A stretch of 64,000 nt of DNA, taken from contig CANMSL010000006.1 of NCBI GenBank assembly GCA_947500505.1, positions 228,043 to 292,042 on the forward strand, read 5' to 3'. This document shows positions 9,537 to 20,332 of this stretch, piece by piece. Position 1 is the stretch's first letter. Every line of letters starts with the position of its first letter. The notes under the pieces were generated by a model. The model had not been told where the DNA came from, searched no databases, and saw only the letters and a list, made by a program, of their open reading frames with translations. The position numbers were made by a program, and so were the translations under genes. This DNA is from an uncultured Aquimarina sp. (GTDB taxonomy: Bacteria; Bacteroidota; Bacteroidia; Flavobacteriales; Flavobacteriaceae).

Positions 9537-10652
9537 TTAAGCTTCTACCTTCACTTTTTTCATATTGCTAATAAACTGATCAAATAAATAGATTGAATCG
9601 TTTGGACCAGGACTAGCTTCTGGATGATATTGTACTGAAAAACAATTTTTGTTTTTCATTTTAATTCCGGCCACTGTATGATCATTTAGATGAATATGTG
9701 TAATCTCCAAATCAGAATTATCCTCTGTTTCTTCTCTATTGATTGCAAAACCATGATTCTGAGATGTTATTTCTCCTTTTCCTGTAATTAGATTTTTTAC
9801 TGGATGGTTAATACCTCTATGACCGTGATGCATTTTATAGGTACTTATCCCATTAGCTAATGCAATTACCTGATGACCTAAACAAATACCAAATAATGGC
9901 AAATCCCTTTCGATGATTTCTCTAGCTGTTTCAATAGCCTGTGATAGGGGTTCTGGATCTCCGGGGCCGTTAGAAAGGAAATAACCGTCAGGACCCCATT
10001 CGCTCATTTCTTCAAAAGTCGCATTATATGGAAAAACCTTTATATAAGCATCTCTCTGAGCCAGATTACGAAGTATATTTTTTTTAATTCCGATATCCAG
10101 GGCCGAAATTTTATAGGTTGCTTCAGGATTTCCAAAAAAGTAAGCCTCTTTAGTAGAAACCTTCGAAGCCAGCTCAAGTCCATTCATATCTGGCACTTCT
10201 GCCAATTTTTCTTTTAATGCATCGATATTGTCAATCTCCGTTGAGATTAAAGCATTCATTGCACCATTATCTCTTATATAACTTACTAAAGCACGCGTAT
10301 CTACATCAGATATTGCCAATAAATTATTTTTCTCCAAAAACTCCTGTAATGATTCATCTGCTAAATCACGGGAGAATTCATAGCTAAAATTCTTTACAAT
10401 AAGACCTGCTATTTTTATTGAATCAGACTCCACTTCTTCATCATTAGCCCCGTAATTACCAATATGAGCGTTCGTCGCTACCATCAGCTGTCCAAAATAA
10501 GAGGGATCTGTAAAAATCTCCTGATATCCTGTCATTCCGGTATTAAAACAGACTTCGCCAAAAGCTGTTCCTTCTTTTCCGACAGCTTTACCATAGAAAA
10601 TGGTACCGTCTGCTAATAATACAATTGCTTTTTTTCGAGATTGGTATTTCAT
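9537..10652 (-). CDS. carA: Carbamoyl-phosphate synthase small (glutaminase) subunit
   Basis: Hydrolyses glutamine and passes ammonia to the large subunit CarB to make carbamoyl phosphate for pyrimidines and arginine. It has 371 residues. The N-terminal CPSase small-chain domain shows CFNTGMTGYQEIFTDPSY. The class I amidotransferase domain has the nucleophile Cys in FGICLGHQVIALANG and the His/Glu pair in FSVQYHPEASPGP. carB is not in the window. It starts 125 bp after rplQ, beyond the terminator of the ribosomal cluster. Confidence 0.97.
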   Translation of the reverse strand: MKYQSRKKAIVLLADGTIFYGKAVGKEGTAFGEVCFNTGMTGYQEIFTDPSYFGQLMVATNAHIGNYGANDEEVESDSIKIAGLIVKNFSYEFSRDLADESLQEFLEKNNLLAISDVDTRALVSYIRDNGAMNALISTEIDNIDALKEKLAEVPDMNGLELASKVSTKEAYFFGNPEATYKISALDIGIKKNILRNLAQRDAYIKVFPYNATFEEMSEWGPDGYFLSNGPGDPEPLSQAIETAREIIERDLPLFGICLGHQVIALANGISTYKMHHGHRGINHPVKNLITGKGEITSQNHGFAINREETEDNSDLEITHIHLNDHTVAGIKMKNKNCFSVQYHPEASPGPNDSIYLFDQFISNMKKVKVEA

Positions 10653-10711
10653 CCTAATTTACTTTATGCTATTAATTCTCCTATAGAAGGATTTAAAATT
10701 TTTCAAAAATA

Positions 10712-10749
10712 TTCAAAAAAAAAGGATAAACGCCGAACGTTTATCCTTT
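10712..10749 (-). terminator. Terminator of the alpha operon (after rplQ)
   Basis: Perfect 12-bp stem, AAAGGATAAACG and CGTTTATCCTTT, around a five-base loop, 29 bp past the rplQ stop codon. On the minus strand it is followed by a run of nine T residues. It closes the long ribosomal-protein cluster. Confidence 0.93.
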
Positions 10750-10777
10750 ATCATTATGTGTCAATCACATTTTTCAT

Positions 10778-11245
10778 TTATTCTTCTTCAGAACTAGTTG
10801 TTTCCACTACAGGAGTAGTCTCAGTTTTCTTTGTTCTACCTCTTCGAGTAGATTTCTTTTTAGCTGGCTTACCTGCGTTATACAACTCATTGTAATCCAC
10901 TAGCTCAATCATTGCCATATCGGCATTATCTCCGAGACGATTACCTAATTTAATAATTCTAGTATATCCACCAGGTCTATCTCCTACTTTTGCTGCAACG
11001 TCTCTAAACAATTCTGCTACGGTATATTTGTTACGTAACTTACTAAACACAATACGACGATTATGTGTAGTATCTTCTTTAGACTTAGTAATTAATGGCT
11101 CTACGAACTGCTTAAGTGCTTTTGCTTTAGCTACAGTAGTGTTTATTCTCTTATGTTCTATTAGAGAACAGGCCATATTAGCAAGCATCGCTTTACGATG
11201 TGCAGTTTTTCTGCCTAAGTGATTTACTTTTTTTCCGTGTCTCAT
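10778..11245 (-). CDS. rplQ: 50S ribosomal protein L17
   Basis: Large-subunit protein near the exit tunnel, 155 residues. The N-terminus [20 protein letters not shown] is diagnostic. An extra C-terminal tail rich in Lys, Arg, Thr and Glu (about 35 residues) makes it longer than the E. coli protein. Last gene of the cluster, 64 bp after rpoA, followed by a strong terminator. Confidence 0.97.
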   Translation of the reverse strand: MRHGKKVNHLGRKTAHRKAMLANMACSLIEHKRINTTVAKAKALKQFVEPLITKSKEDTTHNRRIVFSKLRNKYTVAELFRDVAAKVGDRPGGYTRIIKLGNRLGDNADMAMIELVDYNELYNAGKPAKKKSTRRGRTKKTETTPVVETTSSEEE

Positions 11246-11309
11246 GACATTAAAAATTTATGCATCATCTTGCTCAATCTACCTCTTGCAGAGAGCAAAA
11301 TATGATGTG

Positions 11310-12302
11310 TTAGTCTTTATCTAATTTGTACTTAGAAAGATCCATACCAAAATTAAGACCTTTAACATTAACAAGCTCTTCAAGCTCTGTTAAAGATTTC
11401 TTACCAAAGTTACGGAACTTCATTAAGTCATTTTTGTTATATGATACCAAATCTCCCAATGTATCTACTTCTGCAGCCTTCAAGCAATTAAGTGCTCTTA
11501 CAGAAAGATCCATATCGATCAATTTGGTTTTTAACAACTGTCTCATATGTAATGATTCCTCATCATACGTTTCAGTTTGTGCTATTTCATCTGCTTCTAA
11601 TGTAATACGCTCATCAGAGAACAACATGAAATGATGAATTAAAATCTTTGCAGCTTCAGTCAATGCATCTTTGGGATGTATTGATCCGTCTGTAACGATT
11701 TCGAAAACTAATTTTTCGTAATCAGTTTTTTGCTCAACACGATAGTTCTCTATACTATACTTAACATTCTTAATAGGTGTATAAATTGAATCTGTAAAGA
11801 TTGTACCTATCGGAGCGTTAGCTTTCTTATTTTCTTCTGCAGGAACATATCCTCTTCCTTTCTCAATAGTAATCTCTAAATTAAGAGCTACTTTTTTATC
11901 CATATTACAAATTACTAAGTCTGGATTAAGGACTTGGAAACCAGAAATGAATTTTTGAAAATCTCCAGCCGTTAACTGCTCCTGACCAGAGATTGAAATT
12001 GTAACCGATTCATTATCAATATCTTCTATCTGACGCTTGAATCGTACTTGTTTAAGATTAAGGATAATTTCAGTGACATCTTCCACAACCCCAGAAATAG
12101 TAGAAAATTCGTGATCTACTCCTTCAATTCTCAATGAAGTTATAGCGAATCCCTCTAAAGAAGATAGCAAAACTCTTCGTAAAGCGTTACCAACTGTCAA
12201 TCCGTACCCTGGTTCTAATGGTCTAAATTCAAATTTACCATCAAACTCACTAGAGTCGATCATGATAACTTTATCGGGCTTCTGAAAATTTAATATTGCC
12301 AT
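11310..12302 (-). CDS. rpoA: RNA polymerase alpha subunit
   Basis: Alpha subunit that nucleates RNA polymerase assembly and contacts activators and promoter DNA, 330 residues. The N-terminal dimerization domain shows [19 protein letters not shown]. After a flexible linker the C-terminal domain shows [19 protein letters not shown] and [14 protein letters not shown], the helix-hairpin-helix DNA-contact region. Starts 23 bp after rpsD, the usual order. Confidence 0.98.
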   Translation of the reverse strand: MAILNFQKPDKVIMIDSSEFDGKFEFRPLEPGYGLTVGNALRRVLLSSLEGFAITSLRIEGVDHEFSTISGVVEDVTEIILNLKQVRFKRQIEDIDNESVTISISGQEQLTAGDFQKFISGFQVLNPDLVICNMDKKVALNLEITIEKGRGYVPAEENKKANAPIGTIFTDSIYTPIKNVKYSIENYRVEQKTDYEKLVFEIVTDGSIHPKDALTEAAKILIHHFMLFSDERITLEADEIAQTETYDEESLHMRQLLKTKLIDMDLSVRALNCLKAAEVDTLGDLVSYNKNDLMKFRNFGKKSLTELEELVNVKGLNFGMDLSKYKLDKD

Positions 12303-12325
12303 ATTATTGTTTCTTCTAAGAGTTA

Positions 12326-12931
12326 TTACTTCGAATATAATTCGACGATGAATTGTTCGTTAATGTTTTCCGGAATTTGAATCCTACCCGGAACGGATAC
12401 GAAAGTACCTTCTTTGGTATCATTATTAAAAGTAATCCACTCATACACTTTACTATTATTAGAAAGTGCATTTTGGATAACTTCCAAAGATTTTGATTTT
12501 TCTCTTACCCCCACAACATCTCCAGGTTTTAGTTGGTAAGATGGAATATTTACCAATTCTCCGTTTACTGTTATATGTCTATGAGAAACTAATTGTCTAG
12601 CTCCTCTACGAGAATTCGCTAATCCCATTCTAAAAGCTACGTTATCTAAACGAGATTCACATAGTTGAAGTAAAACTTCACCTGTAATCCCTTGTGATCT
12701 GGTTGCTTTTTCGAACATATTACGAAACTGACGTTCTAGTATTCCGTAAGTATATTTAGCTTTTTGCTTTTCCATCAACTGGATTGCATATTCACTTTTC
12801 TTCCCTCTACGTCTGTTATTTCCGTGTTGACCGGGAGGGTAATTTCTTTTTTCGAAAGACTTATCGTCTCCGAATATCGCTTCACCAAATTTACGAGCGA
12901 TTTTAGTTTTTGGACCAGTATATCTTGCCAT
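12326..12931 (-). CDS. rpsD: 30S ribosomal protein S4
   Basis: Primary 16S rRNA-binding protein, 201 residues. The S4 RNA-binding domain is seen in [33 protein letters not shown]. The N-terminus [21 protein letters not shown] lacks the Cys cluster of zinc-binding S4 proteins. A 144-bp gap with a hairpin separates it from rpsK, larger than usual within this cluster. In other bacteria S4 represses its own operon. Confidence 0.98.
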   Translation of the reverse strand: MARYTGPKTKIARKFGEAIFGDDKSFEKRNYPPGQHGNNRRRGKKSEYAIQLMEKQKAKYTYGILERQFRNMFEKATRSQGITGEVLLQLCESRLDNVAFRMGLANSRRGARQLVSHRHITVNGELVNIPSYQLKPGDVVGVREKSKSLEVIQNALSNNSKVYEWITFNNDTKEGTFVSVPGRIQIPENINEQFIVELYSK

Positions 12932-13047
12932 TATAATATTAATTTAATTTTTTAGAGGAGGTTATGAATTAAGGTCTCTTTCCTTCGATAATCCTTTATT
13001 CCTCTTTTTGACTTACTTTTAATTACTATGATTATGAAGTATAAAAG

Positions 13048-13068
13048 ATCCCGAATTTAAATCGGGAT
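13048..13068. repeat. REP-like hairpin between rpsK and rpsD
   Basis: ATCCCGA and TCGGGAT form a 7-bp stem around an AT core, seven bases past the rpsK stop codon. On the minus strand it is followed by CTTTTAT, too weak for a confident terminator. The stem shares ATCCCGA/TCGGGAT with the palindrome at 24715-24735. Confidence 0.55.
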
Positions 13069-13075
13069 ACAACTA

Positions 13076-13459
13076 TTATACTCTACGTCTTTTTGGAGGA
13101 CGACATCCGTTATGTGGCATTGGAGTTACATCAATAATTTCTGAAACTTCAATTCCTGAGTTATGAATAGATCGTATTGCTGATTCTCTACCATTACCCG
13201 GACCTTTAACGTATACTTTCACTTTCTTAAGCCCTGCTTCGATTGCTACTTTTGCAGCATCTTCTGCAGCTAACTGTGCAGCATATGGAGTATTCTTTTT
13301 AGAACCTCTAAAACCCATTTTTCCAGCAGAAGACCAAGAAATAACGTCTCCTTTTTTATTTGTTAACGACACAATAATGTTGTTAAAAGAAGCTGTTACG
13401 TGTGCTTCTCCTACTGATTCAACGATTACTTTACGTTTTTTTGAAGTTGACTTTGCCAT
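13076..13459 (-). CDS. rpsK: 30S ribosomal protein S11
   Basis: Platform protein of the small subunit, 127 residues. Diagnostic segments are [38 protein letters not shown] and the C-terminal [16 protein letters not shown]. Preceded by a 112-bp gap holding a tandem 14-bp repeat, and followed by a hairpin. Confidence 0.98.
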   Translation of the reverse strand: MAKSTSKKRKVIVESVGEAHVTASFNNIIVSLTNKKGDVISWSSAGKMGFRGSKKNTPYAAQLAAEDAAKVAIEAGLKKVKVYVKGPGNGRESAIRSIHNSGIEVSEIIDVTPMPHNGCRPPKRRRV

Positions 13460-13469
13460 ATTTTCTAGT

Positions 13470-13496
13470 TTTTAGTTGTTAGCTTTTAGTTGTTAG
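13470..13496. repeat. Tandem 13-bp direct repeat before rpsK
   Basis: TTTTAGTTGTTAG occurs at 13470-13482 and again at 13484-13496, a 14-bp period, 11 bp upstream of the rpsK start codon on the transcribed strand. It is probably a slippage product in AT-rich leader DNA. Confidence 0.7.
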
Positions 13497-13571
13497 AATC
13501 CTAAACATTGCTATTTCAAACAGATTCATCTAACTTCTATTTACTAATGACTAATGTCTAATTTATAATTA

Positions 13572-13946
13572 TTATTTAGTTGCTTTTTTCTTGTTAGCAA
13601 CTGTTTTTCTTCTTCCTTTACGTGTTCTAGAATTGTTTTTAGTACGTTGTCCTCTAAGCGGTAAACCTGCTCTGTGACGAATACCTCTGTAACATCCAAT
13701 ATCCATCAAACGTTTGATATTCAACTGTACTTCAGAACGTAATTCTCCTTCTATGGTGTAGGCTCCTACAGCTTCACGAATACGACCTATTTGATCATCA
13801 TCCCAATCAGAAACTTTAATACTTTCATCTACTTTGGCATTCGCTAAAATTTCTTTAGCTCTACTTCTACCAATTCCGAAGATATAGGTTAATGCTATAA
13901 CTCCTCGCTTTTGTTTAGGTATATCTACCCCTGCAATTCTTGCCAT
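13572..13946 (-). CDS. rpsM: 30S ribosomal protein S13
   Basis: Head protein of the small subunit contacting 23S rRNA and tRNA, 124 residues. [26 protein letters not shown] at the N-terminus and [26 protein letters not shown] near the C-terminus are diagnostic. It starts 2 bp after rpmJ. Confidence 0.98.
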   Translation of the reverse strand: MARIAGVDIPKQKRGVIALTYIFGIGRSRAKEILANAKVDESIKVSDWDDDQIGRIREAVGAYTIEGELRSEVQLNIKRLMDIGCYRGIRHRAGLPLRGQRTKNNSRTRKGRRKTVANKKKATK

Positions 13947-13948
13947 AA

Positions 13949-14065
13949 TTACCCTTGTCTTTGTTTAAATCTAGGATTCTTTTTATTAATTACGTAAAGT
14001 CGGCCTTTTCTACGCACAATCTTGCACTCGGCACTTCTCTTTTTTATTGATGCTCTAACTTTCAT
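13949..14065 (-). CDS. rpmJ: 50S ribosomal protein L36, zinc-free form
   Basis: Small 38-residue large-subunit protein, found by reading the minus strand between rpsM and infA. It begins [20 protein letters not shown] and ends NPRFKQRQG. Standard zinc L36 has Cys11, Cys14, Cys27 and His33; here these are Ser11, Cys14, Asn27 and Phe33, so three of four ligands are gone and zinc binding is not expected. The stop codon lies 2 bp before rpsM. Confidence 0.95.
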   Translation of the reverse strand: MKVRASIKKRSAECKIVRRKGRLYVINKKNPRFKQRQG

Positions 14066-14182
14066 CTCTTTGTGTTTAAATCCTGAAAATGCATAGTCAG
14101 CATTTCAGAAGGTCTAGTTAACAAGATTTTCAGCCTGCAAAAGTACATAAAAAATCTTAATTAACTAATATTCTTAAAATTA

Positions 14183-14398
14183 TTAGTATCTATATGTGAT
14201 ACGAGCCTTTGATAAATCATAAGGACTCATTTCTAACTTAACCTTATCTCCTGGTAGTAACTTGATGTAATGCATTCGCATTTTACCAGAGATATGCGCT
14301 GTCACCACGTGACCGTTTTCCAATTCCACTCTAAACATTGCATTAGACAATGCTTCGATTATACTTCCATCTTGTTCTATTGCTGGTTGTTTTGCCAT
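14183..14398 (-). CDS. infA: Translation initiation factor IF-1
   Basis: 71-residue OB-fold protein that binds the A site during initiation. [30 protein letters not shown] and [33 protein letters not shown] are typical. Its ATG shares one base with the secY stop codon (TAATG), indicating translational coupling. A 117-bp gap follows before rpmJ. Confidence 0.97.
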   Translation of the reverse strand: MAKQPAIEQDGSIIEALSNAMFRVELENGHVVTAHISGKMRMHYIKLLPGDKVKLEMSPYDLSKARITYRY

Positions 14399-15738
14399 TA
14401 TGCTACTGCTTTACGGTTTTTACCAGTTTTCATTAATCCATCATAATGCCTATTCAATAAATATGAATTGACTTGTTGCATAGTATCAATTGCTACTCCT
14501 ACCATAATAAGTAACGAAGTACCTCCGAAAAATAATGCCCAACCTTGTTGAACACCCAAAAGCTTTACGGCAATTGCAGGAAATATTGCAATTAATGCTA
14601 AGAAAATAGATCCTGGCAATGTTATTTGTGACATTATTTTATCTAAATACTCTGCTGTTTCGCTACCTGGTCTAATTCCAGGAATAAAACCACCACTTCT
14701 TTTCAAATCGTCGGCCATTTTATTAGTCGGAACGGTTATAGCGGTATAGAAATATGTAAAAATAATAATTAATAATGCAAATAATAAATTATACCATAAT
14801 CCAAAAATATCACTAAACGCTGCTGCTATTCCCTGAGAAGTTTCAGACTCTGAAAGCCCTGCAACTGCTGCTGGAATAAACATAATTGCTTGCGCAAAGA
14901 TTATCGGCATTACCCCCGAAGCATTTAATTTTAAAGGTATATACTGTCTGGAGCCAAAAACATTTTTTTCGTATCCACCACTGGCAGTTCTTCTTGCATA
15001 CTGTACAGGAATTTGGCGTACTGCCATTACCAGTAATACTGATGCTAAGATGATAACGAACCATATCACCAGTTCAATTAGCACCATAATAATATCCCCT
15101 CCTTCTCCTGAAGTTCTGGAAATAAAATTCTGAACAAATGACTGTGGCAATGTAGCAATGATACCTACCATAATTAATAATGAAATACCATTACCAATAC
15201 CTTTATCAGTAATTTTCTCACCTAACCACATTGCAAAAATACATCCGGTTGTTAAGATAATTACAGATGATACAACGAAAACAGTTTGACTTATCTCTGT
15301 ACTGAAAGCTGCAGGAGGAAGTGTAGCGAATAAATTATAGATATAACCAGGACCTTGAACAAGCGTGATCGCTATAGTTAACCAACGTGTAATCTGATTG
15401 ATCTTTTTTCTACCACTTTCCCCTTCTTTTTGTAACTTCTGAAGGTAAGGAATTGCTATACCCATCAATTGTACAACAATAGAAGCTGATATATACGGCA
15501 TTATCCCTAACGCAAACACAGAAGCATTTGCAAATGCTCCTCCTGTAAATGCATTAAGTAGTCCAAGTAAACCATCCTGAGTTTGCGTTCCCAAGTTTGC
15601 CAACTCTGCCGCATCTACTCCTGGTAATACAACCTGAGCTCCAAATCGATATACCAAAAGTAATCCTAGTGTAACCAAGATTCTATTTTTTAGTTCTTCG
15701 ATTTTCCAAATGTTTTTTATTGTATCAATAAATTTCAT
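14398..15738 (-). CDS. secY: Protein translocase subunit SecY
   Basis: Central channel of the Sec translocon in the inner membrane, 446 residues with about ten hydrophobic segments. [20 protein letters not shown] precedes TM1. The plug region and the loop segments [10 protein letters not shown] and [10 protein letters not shown] are conserved SecY signatures. It sits between rplO (10 bp) and infA (1-bp overlap), the standard spc-operon position. Confidence 0.98.
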   Translation of the reverse strand: MKFIDTIKNIWKIEELKNRILVTLGLLLVYRFGAQVVLPGVDAAELANLGTQTQDGLLGLLNAFTGGAFANASVFALGIMPYISASIVVQLMGIAIPYLQKLQKEGESGRKKINQITRWLTIAITLVQGPGYIYNLFATLPPAAFSTEISQTVFVVSSVIILTTGCIFAMWLGEKITDKGIGNGISLLIMVGIIATLPQSFVQNFISRTSGEGGDIIMVLIELVIWFVIILASVLLVMAVRQIPVQYARRTASGGYEKNVFGSRQYIPLKLNASGVMPIIFAQAIMFIPAAVAGLSESETSQGIAAAFSDIFGLWYNLLFALLIIIFTYFYTAITVPTNKMADDLKRSGGFIPGIRPGSETAEYLDKIMSQITLPGSIFLALIAIFPAIAVKLLGVQQGWALFFGGTSLLIMVGVAIDTMQQVNSYLLNRHYDGLMKTGKNRKAVA

Positions 15739-15748
15739 GAAATGTCTT

Positions 15749-16201
15749 TTATAAGGTTACTGCTTCACCACCTGCCGCTTCAATAGCTGCTTTTGCAGTG
15801 GCTGTAAATTTATGAGCTGAGACTTTTAGCTTTGCCTTTAACTCACCTCTTCCCAGTATCTTAACTAAATCATTCTTTCCTGCAAGACGTGTATCTAAAA
15901 TTACGTCAAGATCAACGGTATCAGTTATTTTACCAGTGTCAACTAATTTCTGTAGGGTATCCAAGTTAATCCCCTGATACTCTTTTCTATTGACATTAGT
16001 GAAACCAAATTTTGGAACACGCCTTTGAAGTGGCATTTGACCTCCTTCAAAACCTATTTTTTTGGAGTATCCAGAACGTGATTTTGCTCCCTTATGACCA
16101 CGAGCAGCAGTTCCACCTTTTCCAGAACCCTGACCACGACCTAATCGCTTACTGTTATTTTTTACTGAACCTGCAGCAGGTTTTAAGTTACTTAAATCCA
16201 T
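15749..16201 (-). CDS. rplO: 50S ribosomal protein L15
   Basis: Large-subunit assembly protein, 150 residues. The Gly/Arg/Lys-rich N-terminus with KRLGRGQGSGKGGTAARGHKG and the later GFEGGQMPLQRRVPKFGF are diagnostic. Nine bp after rpmD and 10 bp before secY. Confidence 0.98.
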   Translation of the reverse strand: MDLSNLKPAAGSVKNNSKRLGRGQGSGKGGTAARGHKGAKSRSGYSKKIGFEGGQMPLQRRVPKFGFTNVNRKEYQGINLDTLQKLVDTGKITDTVDLDVILDTRLAGKNDLVKILGRGELKAKLKVSAHKFTATAKAAIEAAGGEAVTL

Positions 16202-16210
16202 GTGCTTATA

Positions 16211-16390
16211 TTATTTTGTTTCTACCGAAACTAAATGTTTAACTTTATTTACCATCCCAAGGATATTAGGAGTGTCATCGTGCTCTACAACCTGACCGAT
16301 CTTTTTAAGACCTAAAGCCTCCAGAGTTCTTTTTTGTCTCTGAGTACGGTTAATCGCGCTTTTTACTTTAGTTATTTTAATCTTTGCCAT
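16211..16390 (-). CDS. rpmD: 50S ribosomal protein L30
   Basis: 59-residue large-subunit protein, found by reading the minus strand between rpsE and rplO. It begins MAKIKITKVKSAINRTQRQK, continues with TLEALGLKKIGQVVEHDDTP, and contains NILGMVNKVKHLV, the usual L30 pattern. The spacing (12 bp after rpsE, 9 bp before rplO) fits the spc operon. Confidence 0.96.
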   Translation of the reverse strand: MAKIKITKVKSAINRTQRQKRTLEALGLKKIGQVVEHDDTPNILGMVNKVKHLVSVETK

Positions 16391-16402
16391 CGTTCCTAAT
16401 AT

Positions 16403-16927
16403 TTATCCTTTAAACACTTTTTCAAGTGAAACACCACGTTGTTTTGCTACCTGCTCTGCACTTCGCATCTGCAATAGAGCATCAAACGTTGCTTTCACCA
16501 CATTGTGTGGGTTAGACGATCCTTGGTTCTTAGAAAGTACATCGTGAACACCTACAGATTCCAATACTGCACGGATTGCTCCACCAGCAATAACCCCGGT
16601 ACCAGTAGCAGCAGGCATTAATAAGACTCTTGCTCCTCCATATTTACCTTTTTGTTCGTGAGGTAATGTACCTTTAGTTAACGGTATACGAACTAAATTC
16701 TTCTTAGCATCTTCTACTGCTTTTGCAATAGCTTCAGCAACTTCTTTAGACTTACCTAAACCGTGACCTACAACACCATTTTCATCTCCTACAACAACGA
16801 TAGCAGAGAATCCAAATGCTCTACCCCCTTTAGTTACTTTAGTAACACGTTGTACTCCAACTAAACGGTCTTTTAATTCAAGTCCACTTGGTTTTACTAA
16901 TTCTGCGTTTTTATATTTTTGATACAT
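16403..16927 (-). CDS. rpsE: 30S ribosomal protein S5
   Basis: Small-subunit protein involved in decoding fidelity and helicase activity at mRNA entry, 174 residues. [31 protein letters not shown] and [31 protein letters not shown] are typical. Six bp after rplR. Confidence 0.98.
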   Translation of the reverse strand: MYQKYKNAELVKPSGLELKDRLVGVQRVTKVTKGGRAFGFSAIVVVGDENGVVGHGLGKSKEVAEAIAKAVEDAKKNLVRIPLTKGTLPHEQKGKYGGARVLLMPAATGTGVIAGGAIRAVLESVGVHDVLSKNQGSSNPHNVVKATFDALLQMRSAEQVAKQRGVSLEKVFKG

Positions 16928-16933
16928 AATTTC

Positions 16934-17290
16934 TTAGAATTTAAGTCCTGCTTCTCTAGCTCCTTCAGCTAATGATTTTACTCTACCGTGATATAAATAT
17001 CCTCCTCTATCAAATGATACAGTATCTATTCCAGCTTTCTTAGCTCTTTCAGCAAGGGCTTTACCTACCAAGCTTGCTCTTTCTGCTTTATTTCCTGATG
17101 CAGTAGCAATATCTTTATCTCTTGAGGATGCTGCACCAATAGTTTTACCGGTTACATCATCTATGATCTGTGCATAGATTTCCTTATTACTTCTATAAAC
17201 AGATAATCTAGGACGTTGTTCTGTTCCGCTTACTTTACCGCGGATACGCTTTCTGATTTTTAATCTTCTTAAATCTTTTGAGAATGCCAT
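16934..17290 (-). CDS. rplR: 50S ribosomal protein L18
   Basis: 5S rRNA-binding protein, 118 residues. Recognisable by [31 protein letters not shown] and the C-terminal [26 protein letters not shown]. Ten bp after rplF. Confidence 0.98.
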   Translation of the reverse strand: MAFSKDLRRLKIRKRIRGKVSGTEQRPRLSVYRSNKEIYAQIIDDVTGKTIGAASSRDKDIATASGNKAERASLVGKALAERAKKAGIDTVSFDRGGYLYHGRVKSLAEGAREAGLKF

Positions 17291-17300
17291 AACTTCGTTA

Positions 17301-17843
17301 TTATGCAGATTTACCTGCTTTTCTTCTTAATTGTTCTCCTACGAATTTAACTCCTTTACCTTTGTAAGGTTCAGGCTTACGGAAGCTTCTAATTTTAGCA
17401 GCTACCTGTCCCACTAATTGTTTATCGTGAGAAGTTAACTTTACGATCGGGTTTTTACCTTTTTCAGATACCGTCTCTATTTTAATTTCTGGCGCAATAT
17501 CTAAAACGATGTTGTGAGAGAAACCTAGAGCGAGATCTAATTTTTGTCCCTGATTAGAAGCTCTATAACCTACTCCAACCAATTCTAATTCTTTGGTAAA
17601 ACCTTCAGACACACCTTGCACCATATTGCTTATCAAAGCTCTGTATAAACCATGCTTTGCCTTATGATCTTTTGCTTCACTAGGTCTTTCTAGAACAACC
17701 TGGTCATCTTCTACCTTCACATTGATACTATCAATTTTTTGTGAAAGCTCACCTAATTTTCCTTTAACAGTAACAACATTACCTGTCACTTCTACAGTGA
17801 CACCAGACGGAATAGTTACTGGATTTTTTCCTATTCTTGACAT
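17301..17843 (-). CDS. rplF: 50S ribosomal protein L6
   Basis: Large-subunit protein near the factor-binding region, 180 residues, two duplicated alpha/beta domains. Typical segments are [26 protein letters not shown] and [26 protein letters not shown]. Twenty bp after rpsH. Confidence 0.98.
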   Translation of the reverse strand: MSRIGKNPVTIPSGVTVEVTGNVVTVKGKLGELSQKIDSINVKVEDDQVVLERPSEAKDHKAKHGLYRALISNMVQGVSEGFTKELELVGVGYRASNQGQKLDLALGFSHNIVLDIAPEIKIETVSEKGKNPIVKLTSHDKQLVGQVAAKIRSFRKPEPYKGKGVKFVGEQLRRKAGKSA

Positions 17844-17863
17844 TTCTTTTGTCTTTTATACTG

Positions 17864-18262
17864 TTAATATACGTAACAAAGTACTTCACCACCTACATTC
17901 TCTTGCTTAGCCTGTTTACCAGTCATTACACCGTGAGAAGTAGAAATTATTGCAATACCTAATCCGTTAAGAATTCTTGGTATTTCATTAGATCCTGCAT
18001 ACTTACGTAAACCAGGCTTGCTGATTCTTTGTAATTGTTTAATTACAGGTTCTTTTGTTAACTTGTCGTATTTAAGAGCTATCTTAATACTACCTTGTGT
18101 TGTATTATCTTCAAACTTATAACTTAAAATATACCCTTGATCAAATAATATTTTAGTGATCTCTTTTTTAACCTTTGATGCAGGAATTTCAACGACTCTA
18201 TGCTGAGCACTATTGGCGTTACGAATTCTTGTTAAATAATCTGCTATAGGATCTGTATTCAT
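17864..18262 (-). CDS. rpsH: 30S ribosomal protein S8
   Basis: Primary 16S rRNA-binding protein, 132 residues. [21 protein letters not shown] and the C-terminal [31 protein letters not shown] are diagnostic. In E. coli S8 represses the spc operon near rplE. Here the gap to rpsN (68 bp) is the largest in the upper part of the spc block. Confidence 0.98.
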   Translation of the reverse strand: MNTDPIADYLTRIRNANSAQHRVVEIPASKVKKEITKILFDQGYILSYKFEDNTTQGSIKIALKYDKLTKEPVIKQLQRISKPGLRKYAGSNEIPRILNGLGIAIISTSHGVMTGKQAKQENVGGEVLCYVY

Positions 18263-18330
18263 TATATATAATTTATGATCTTGGTTTTCCGCTAGTTTAG
18301 CCGAACCTTAAACCAATTAATTTTTTATTA

Positions 18331-18600
18331 TTACCAACTAGCTTTGGTTACACCAGGAATTAATCCTTGATTAGCCATTTCTCTAAATGTAACACGAGAG
18401 ATTCCAAATTGACGCATATATCCTTTTGGTCTTCCGGTTAGCTTACATCTATTATGTTGACGGATTGGTGATGCATTTTTAGGCAGCTTTTGTAATGCTT
18501 CATAATCTCCGGCTTCTTTTAAAGCTTTACGTTTCTCAGCATATTTAGCAACAGTTTTTGCTCTCTTCACCTCACGGGCTTTCATTGATTCTTTAGCCAT
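18331..18600 (-). CDS. rpsN: 30S ribosomal protein S14, zinc-free form
   Basis: Small-subunit head protein, 89 residues. [40 protein letters not shown] is the conserved C-terminal region in outline. It keeps one Cys where the zinc form has CxxC pairs, so it is the C-minus type. Two bp after rplE. Confidence 0.97.
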   Translation of the reverse strand: MAKESMKAREVKRAKTVAKYAEKRKALKEAGDYEALQKLPKNASPIRQHNRCKLTGRPKGYMRQFGISRVTFREMANQGLIPGVTKASW

Positions 18601-18602
18601 AA

Positions 18603-19154
18603 TTAATTCTTTTTAAAAGGTAACCCTAGTTCTGTTAATAATGATTTTGCTTCTTTATCAGTTTTCGCAGAAGTTTCAAAAGTGATATTCATTCCTGAAA
18701 TCTTATTCACCTTATCGATATCTATTTCCGGAAAAATGATTTGCTCAGTAACACCCAAAGAGTAGTTACCTCTACCATCAAAACCAGTAGCGTTAATTCC
18801 ATTAAAATCTCTGACACGTGGTAAAGCCGAAGTAATCAAACGATCTAAAAATTCATACATTCTTTCACCTCTTAACGTAACCTTTGCCCCAATTGGCATT
18901 CCTTTACGTAACTTAAAAGATGCAACATCCTTTTTAGAAATTGTAGCAACAGCTTTTTGACCTGTAATCATTGTTAATTCATCCACTGCGTAGTCGATTA
19001 ACTTTTTGTCTGCCACAGCTGCACCAACACCTCTACTTAAAACAATTTTCTTAAGTTTAGGTACTTCCATTACATTGCTATAACTGAATTCTTCTGTAAG
19101 AGCCGACATTACTCTGTCTTTATACTCTTGTTTTAGTCTTGGGATATAAGCCAT
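18603..19154 (-). CDS. rplE: 50S ribosomal protein L5
   Basis: 5S rRNA-binding protein of the central protuberance, 183 residues. Typical segments are [41 protein letters not shown] and [16 protein letters not shown]. Two bp after rplX. Confidence 0.98.
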   Translation of the reverse strand: MAYIPRLKQEYKDRVMSALTEEFSYSNVMEVPKLKKIVLSRGVGAAVADKKLIDYAVDELTMITGQKAVATISKKDVASFKLRKGMPIGAKVTLRGERMYEFLDRLITSALPRVRDFNGINATGFDGRGNYSLGVTEQIIFPEIDIDKVNKISGMNITFETSAKTDKEAKSLLTELGLPFKKN

Positions 19155-19156
19155 AA

Positions 19157-19468
19157 CTATATTACTTCATTAGATTTTTTTGAAAATCTTACTTTCTTAT
19201 CTCCTTCTACTCTATATCCTACTCTTGTAGTATCACCATTAGATGTTAACAACGATAAGTTAGATATATGAATAGCTGCTTCTTGTTTCACTATACCACC
19301 TTGTGGATTAGCAGCACTAGGCTTCTGGTGTTTAGACACTAGGTTAACACCTTCTACAATTGCCTTGTTCTTATCTTTCAATACTTTCTGTACAGTTCCC
19401 TGCTGACCTTTATTGTCACCAGCGATAACTTTTACAGTATCTCCTGATTTAATTTTTAGCTTTGTCAT
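19157..19468 (-). CDS. rplX: 50S ribosomal protein L24
   Basis: Assembly-initiator protein with a KOW motif, 103 residues. [21 protein letters not shown] is the KOW element and is followed by [12 protein letters not shown]. Thirteen bp after rplN. Confidence 0.98.
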   Translation of the reverse strand: MTKLKIKSGDTVKVIAGDNKGQQGTVQKVLKDKNKAIVEGVNLVSKHQKPSAANPQGGIVKQEAAIHISNLSLLTSNGDTTRVGYRVEGDKKVRFSKKSNEVI

Positions 19469-19481
19469 CTTTGCTATACTT

Positions 19482-19850
19482 TTAAAGCACTTCTGGCGCT
19501 AGTGATACAATCTTCATGAATTGCTTATCACGAAGTTCTCTTGCCACAGGTCCAAAAACACGTGTTCCTCTCATTTCTCCTGCTGGGTTCAAAAGAACAC
19601 AAGCATTATCATCGAAACGAATATAAGAACCATCTGGTCTGCGTACTTCTTTTTTGGTACGAACTACAACTGCAGTAGAAACCGCTCCTTTTTTAATATT
19701 TCCATTTGGAGTTGCTTCTTTTACACTGACAACGATCTTGTCTCCTACAGAGGCGTATCTTCTTTTTGTACCACCTAAAACACGGATAACTAAAACTTCT
19801 TTACCACCTGTGTTGTCTGCTACTTTTAATCTAGACTCTTGTTGTACCAT
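19482..19850 (-). CDS. rplN: 50S ribosomal protein L14
   Basis: Intersubunit-face protein, 122 residues. [20 protein letters not shown] and [30 protein letters not shown] are diagnostic. Two bp after rpsQ. Confidence 0.98.
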   Translation of the reverse strand: MVQQESRLKVADNTGGKEVLVIRVLGGTKRRYASVGDKIVVSVKEATPNGNIKKGAVSTAVVVRTKKEVRRPDGSYIRFDDNACVLLNPAGEMRGTRVFGPVARELRDKQFMKIVSLAPEVL

Positions 19851-19852
19851 AA

Positions 19853-20110
19853 TTACTTCGCTCTTTCAATTACTTCTACTAATCTCCAGCATTTGGTTCT
19901 ACTCATAGGTCTTGTTTCCATGATCTTTACAGTATCACCAATATTGCAGTCATTTTTCTCGTCGTGTGCAACATATTTCTTTGTCTTTAACACGAACTTT
20001 CCGTACATCGGGTGTTTTACTTTTTTTACTTCGGCAACAACGATTGATTTTTGCATCTTGTTACTGGTAACTACACCTATACGCTCTTTTCTTAAGTTTC
20101 TTTTTTCCAT
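19853..20110 (-). CDS. rpsQ: 30S ribosomal protein S17
   Basis: Small-subunit OB-fold protein, 85 residues. [19 protein letters not shown] and [32 protein letters not shown] are typical. Twelve bp after rpmC. Confidence 0.98.
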   Translation of the reverse strand: MEKRNLRKERIGVVTSNKMQKSIVVAEVKKVKHPMYGKFVLKTKKYVAHDEKNDCNIGDTVKIMETRPMSRTKCWRLVEVIERAK

Positions 20111-20122
20111 CTTTCAGCAGAA

Positions 20123-20317
20123 TTAACCGTTTAATTCTCTTTTAGTTAACTCAGTAGCCATTCTTGCAATAGATCTTCTCACTTTACGTAACTGTAAAGG
20201 GTTCTCTAATGGAGACATAGCGTGAGCCATTTTTAAATCTGAGTACTCTTTACGAGATTTACCAAGTTCTTCTTGCAATTCAGCTGTAGACGATTCTTTT
20301 ACTTGTGATTGTTTCAT
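20123..20317 (-). CDS. rpmC: 50S ribosomal protein L29
   Basis: Helical-hairpin protein at the tunnel exit, 64 residues. Typical features are the coiled N-terminal half with ELQEELGKSRKEYSDLKM and the segment NPLQLRKVRRSIARMATELTKRELN. Fifteen bp after rplP. Confidence 0.97.
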   Translation of the reverse strand: MKQSQVKESSTAELQEELGKSRKEYSDLKMAHAMSPLENPLQLRKVRRSIARMATELTKRELNG

Positions 20318-20332
20318 AGTCTCTCTTGAATT

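Noticed and set aside
10722..10749. Possible attenuator of carA (pyrimidine control)
   Set aside because: The hairpin lies upstream of carA but directly after rplQ with a T run in that direction; it is best explained as the terminator of the ribosomal cluster.
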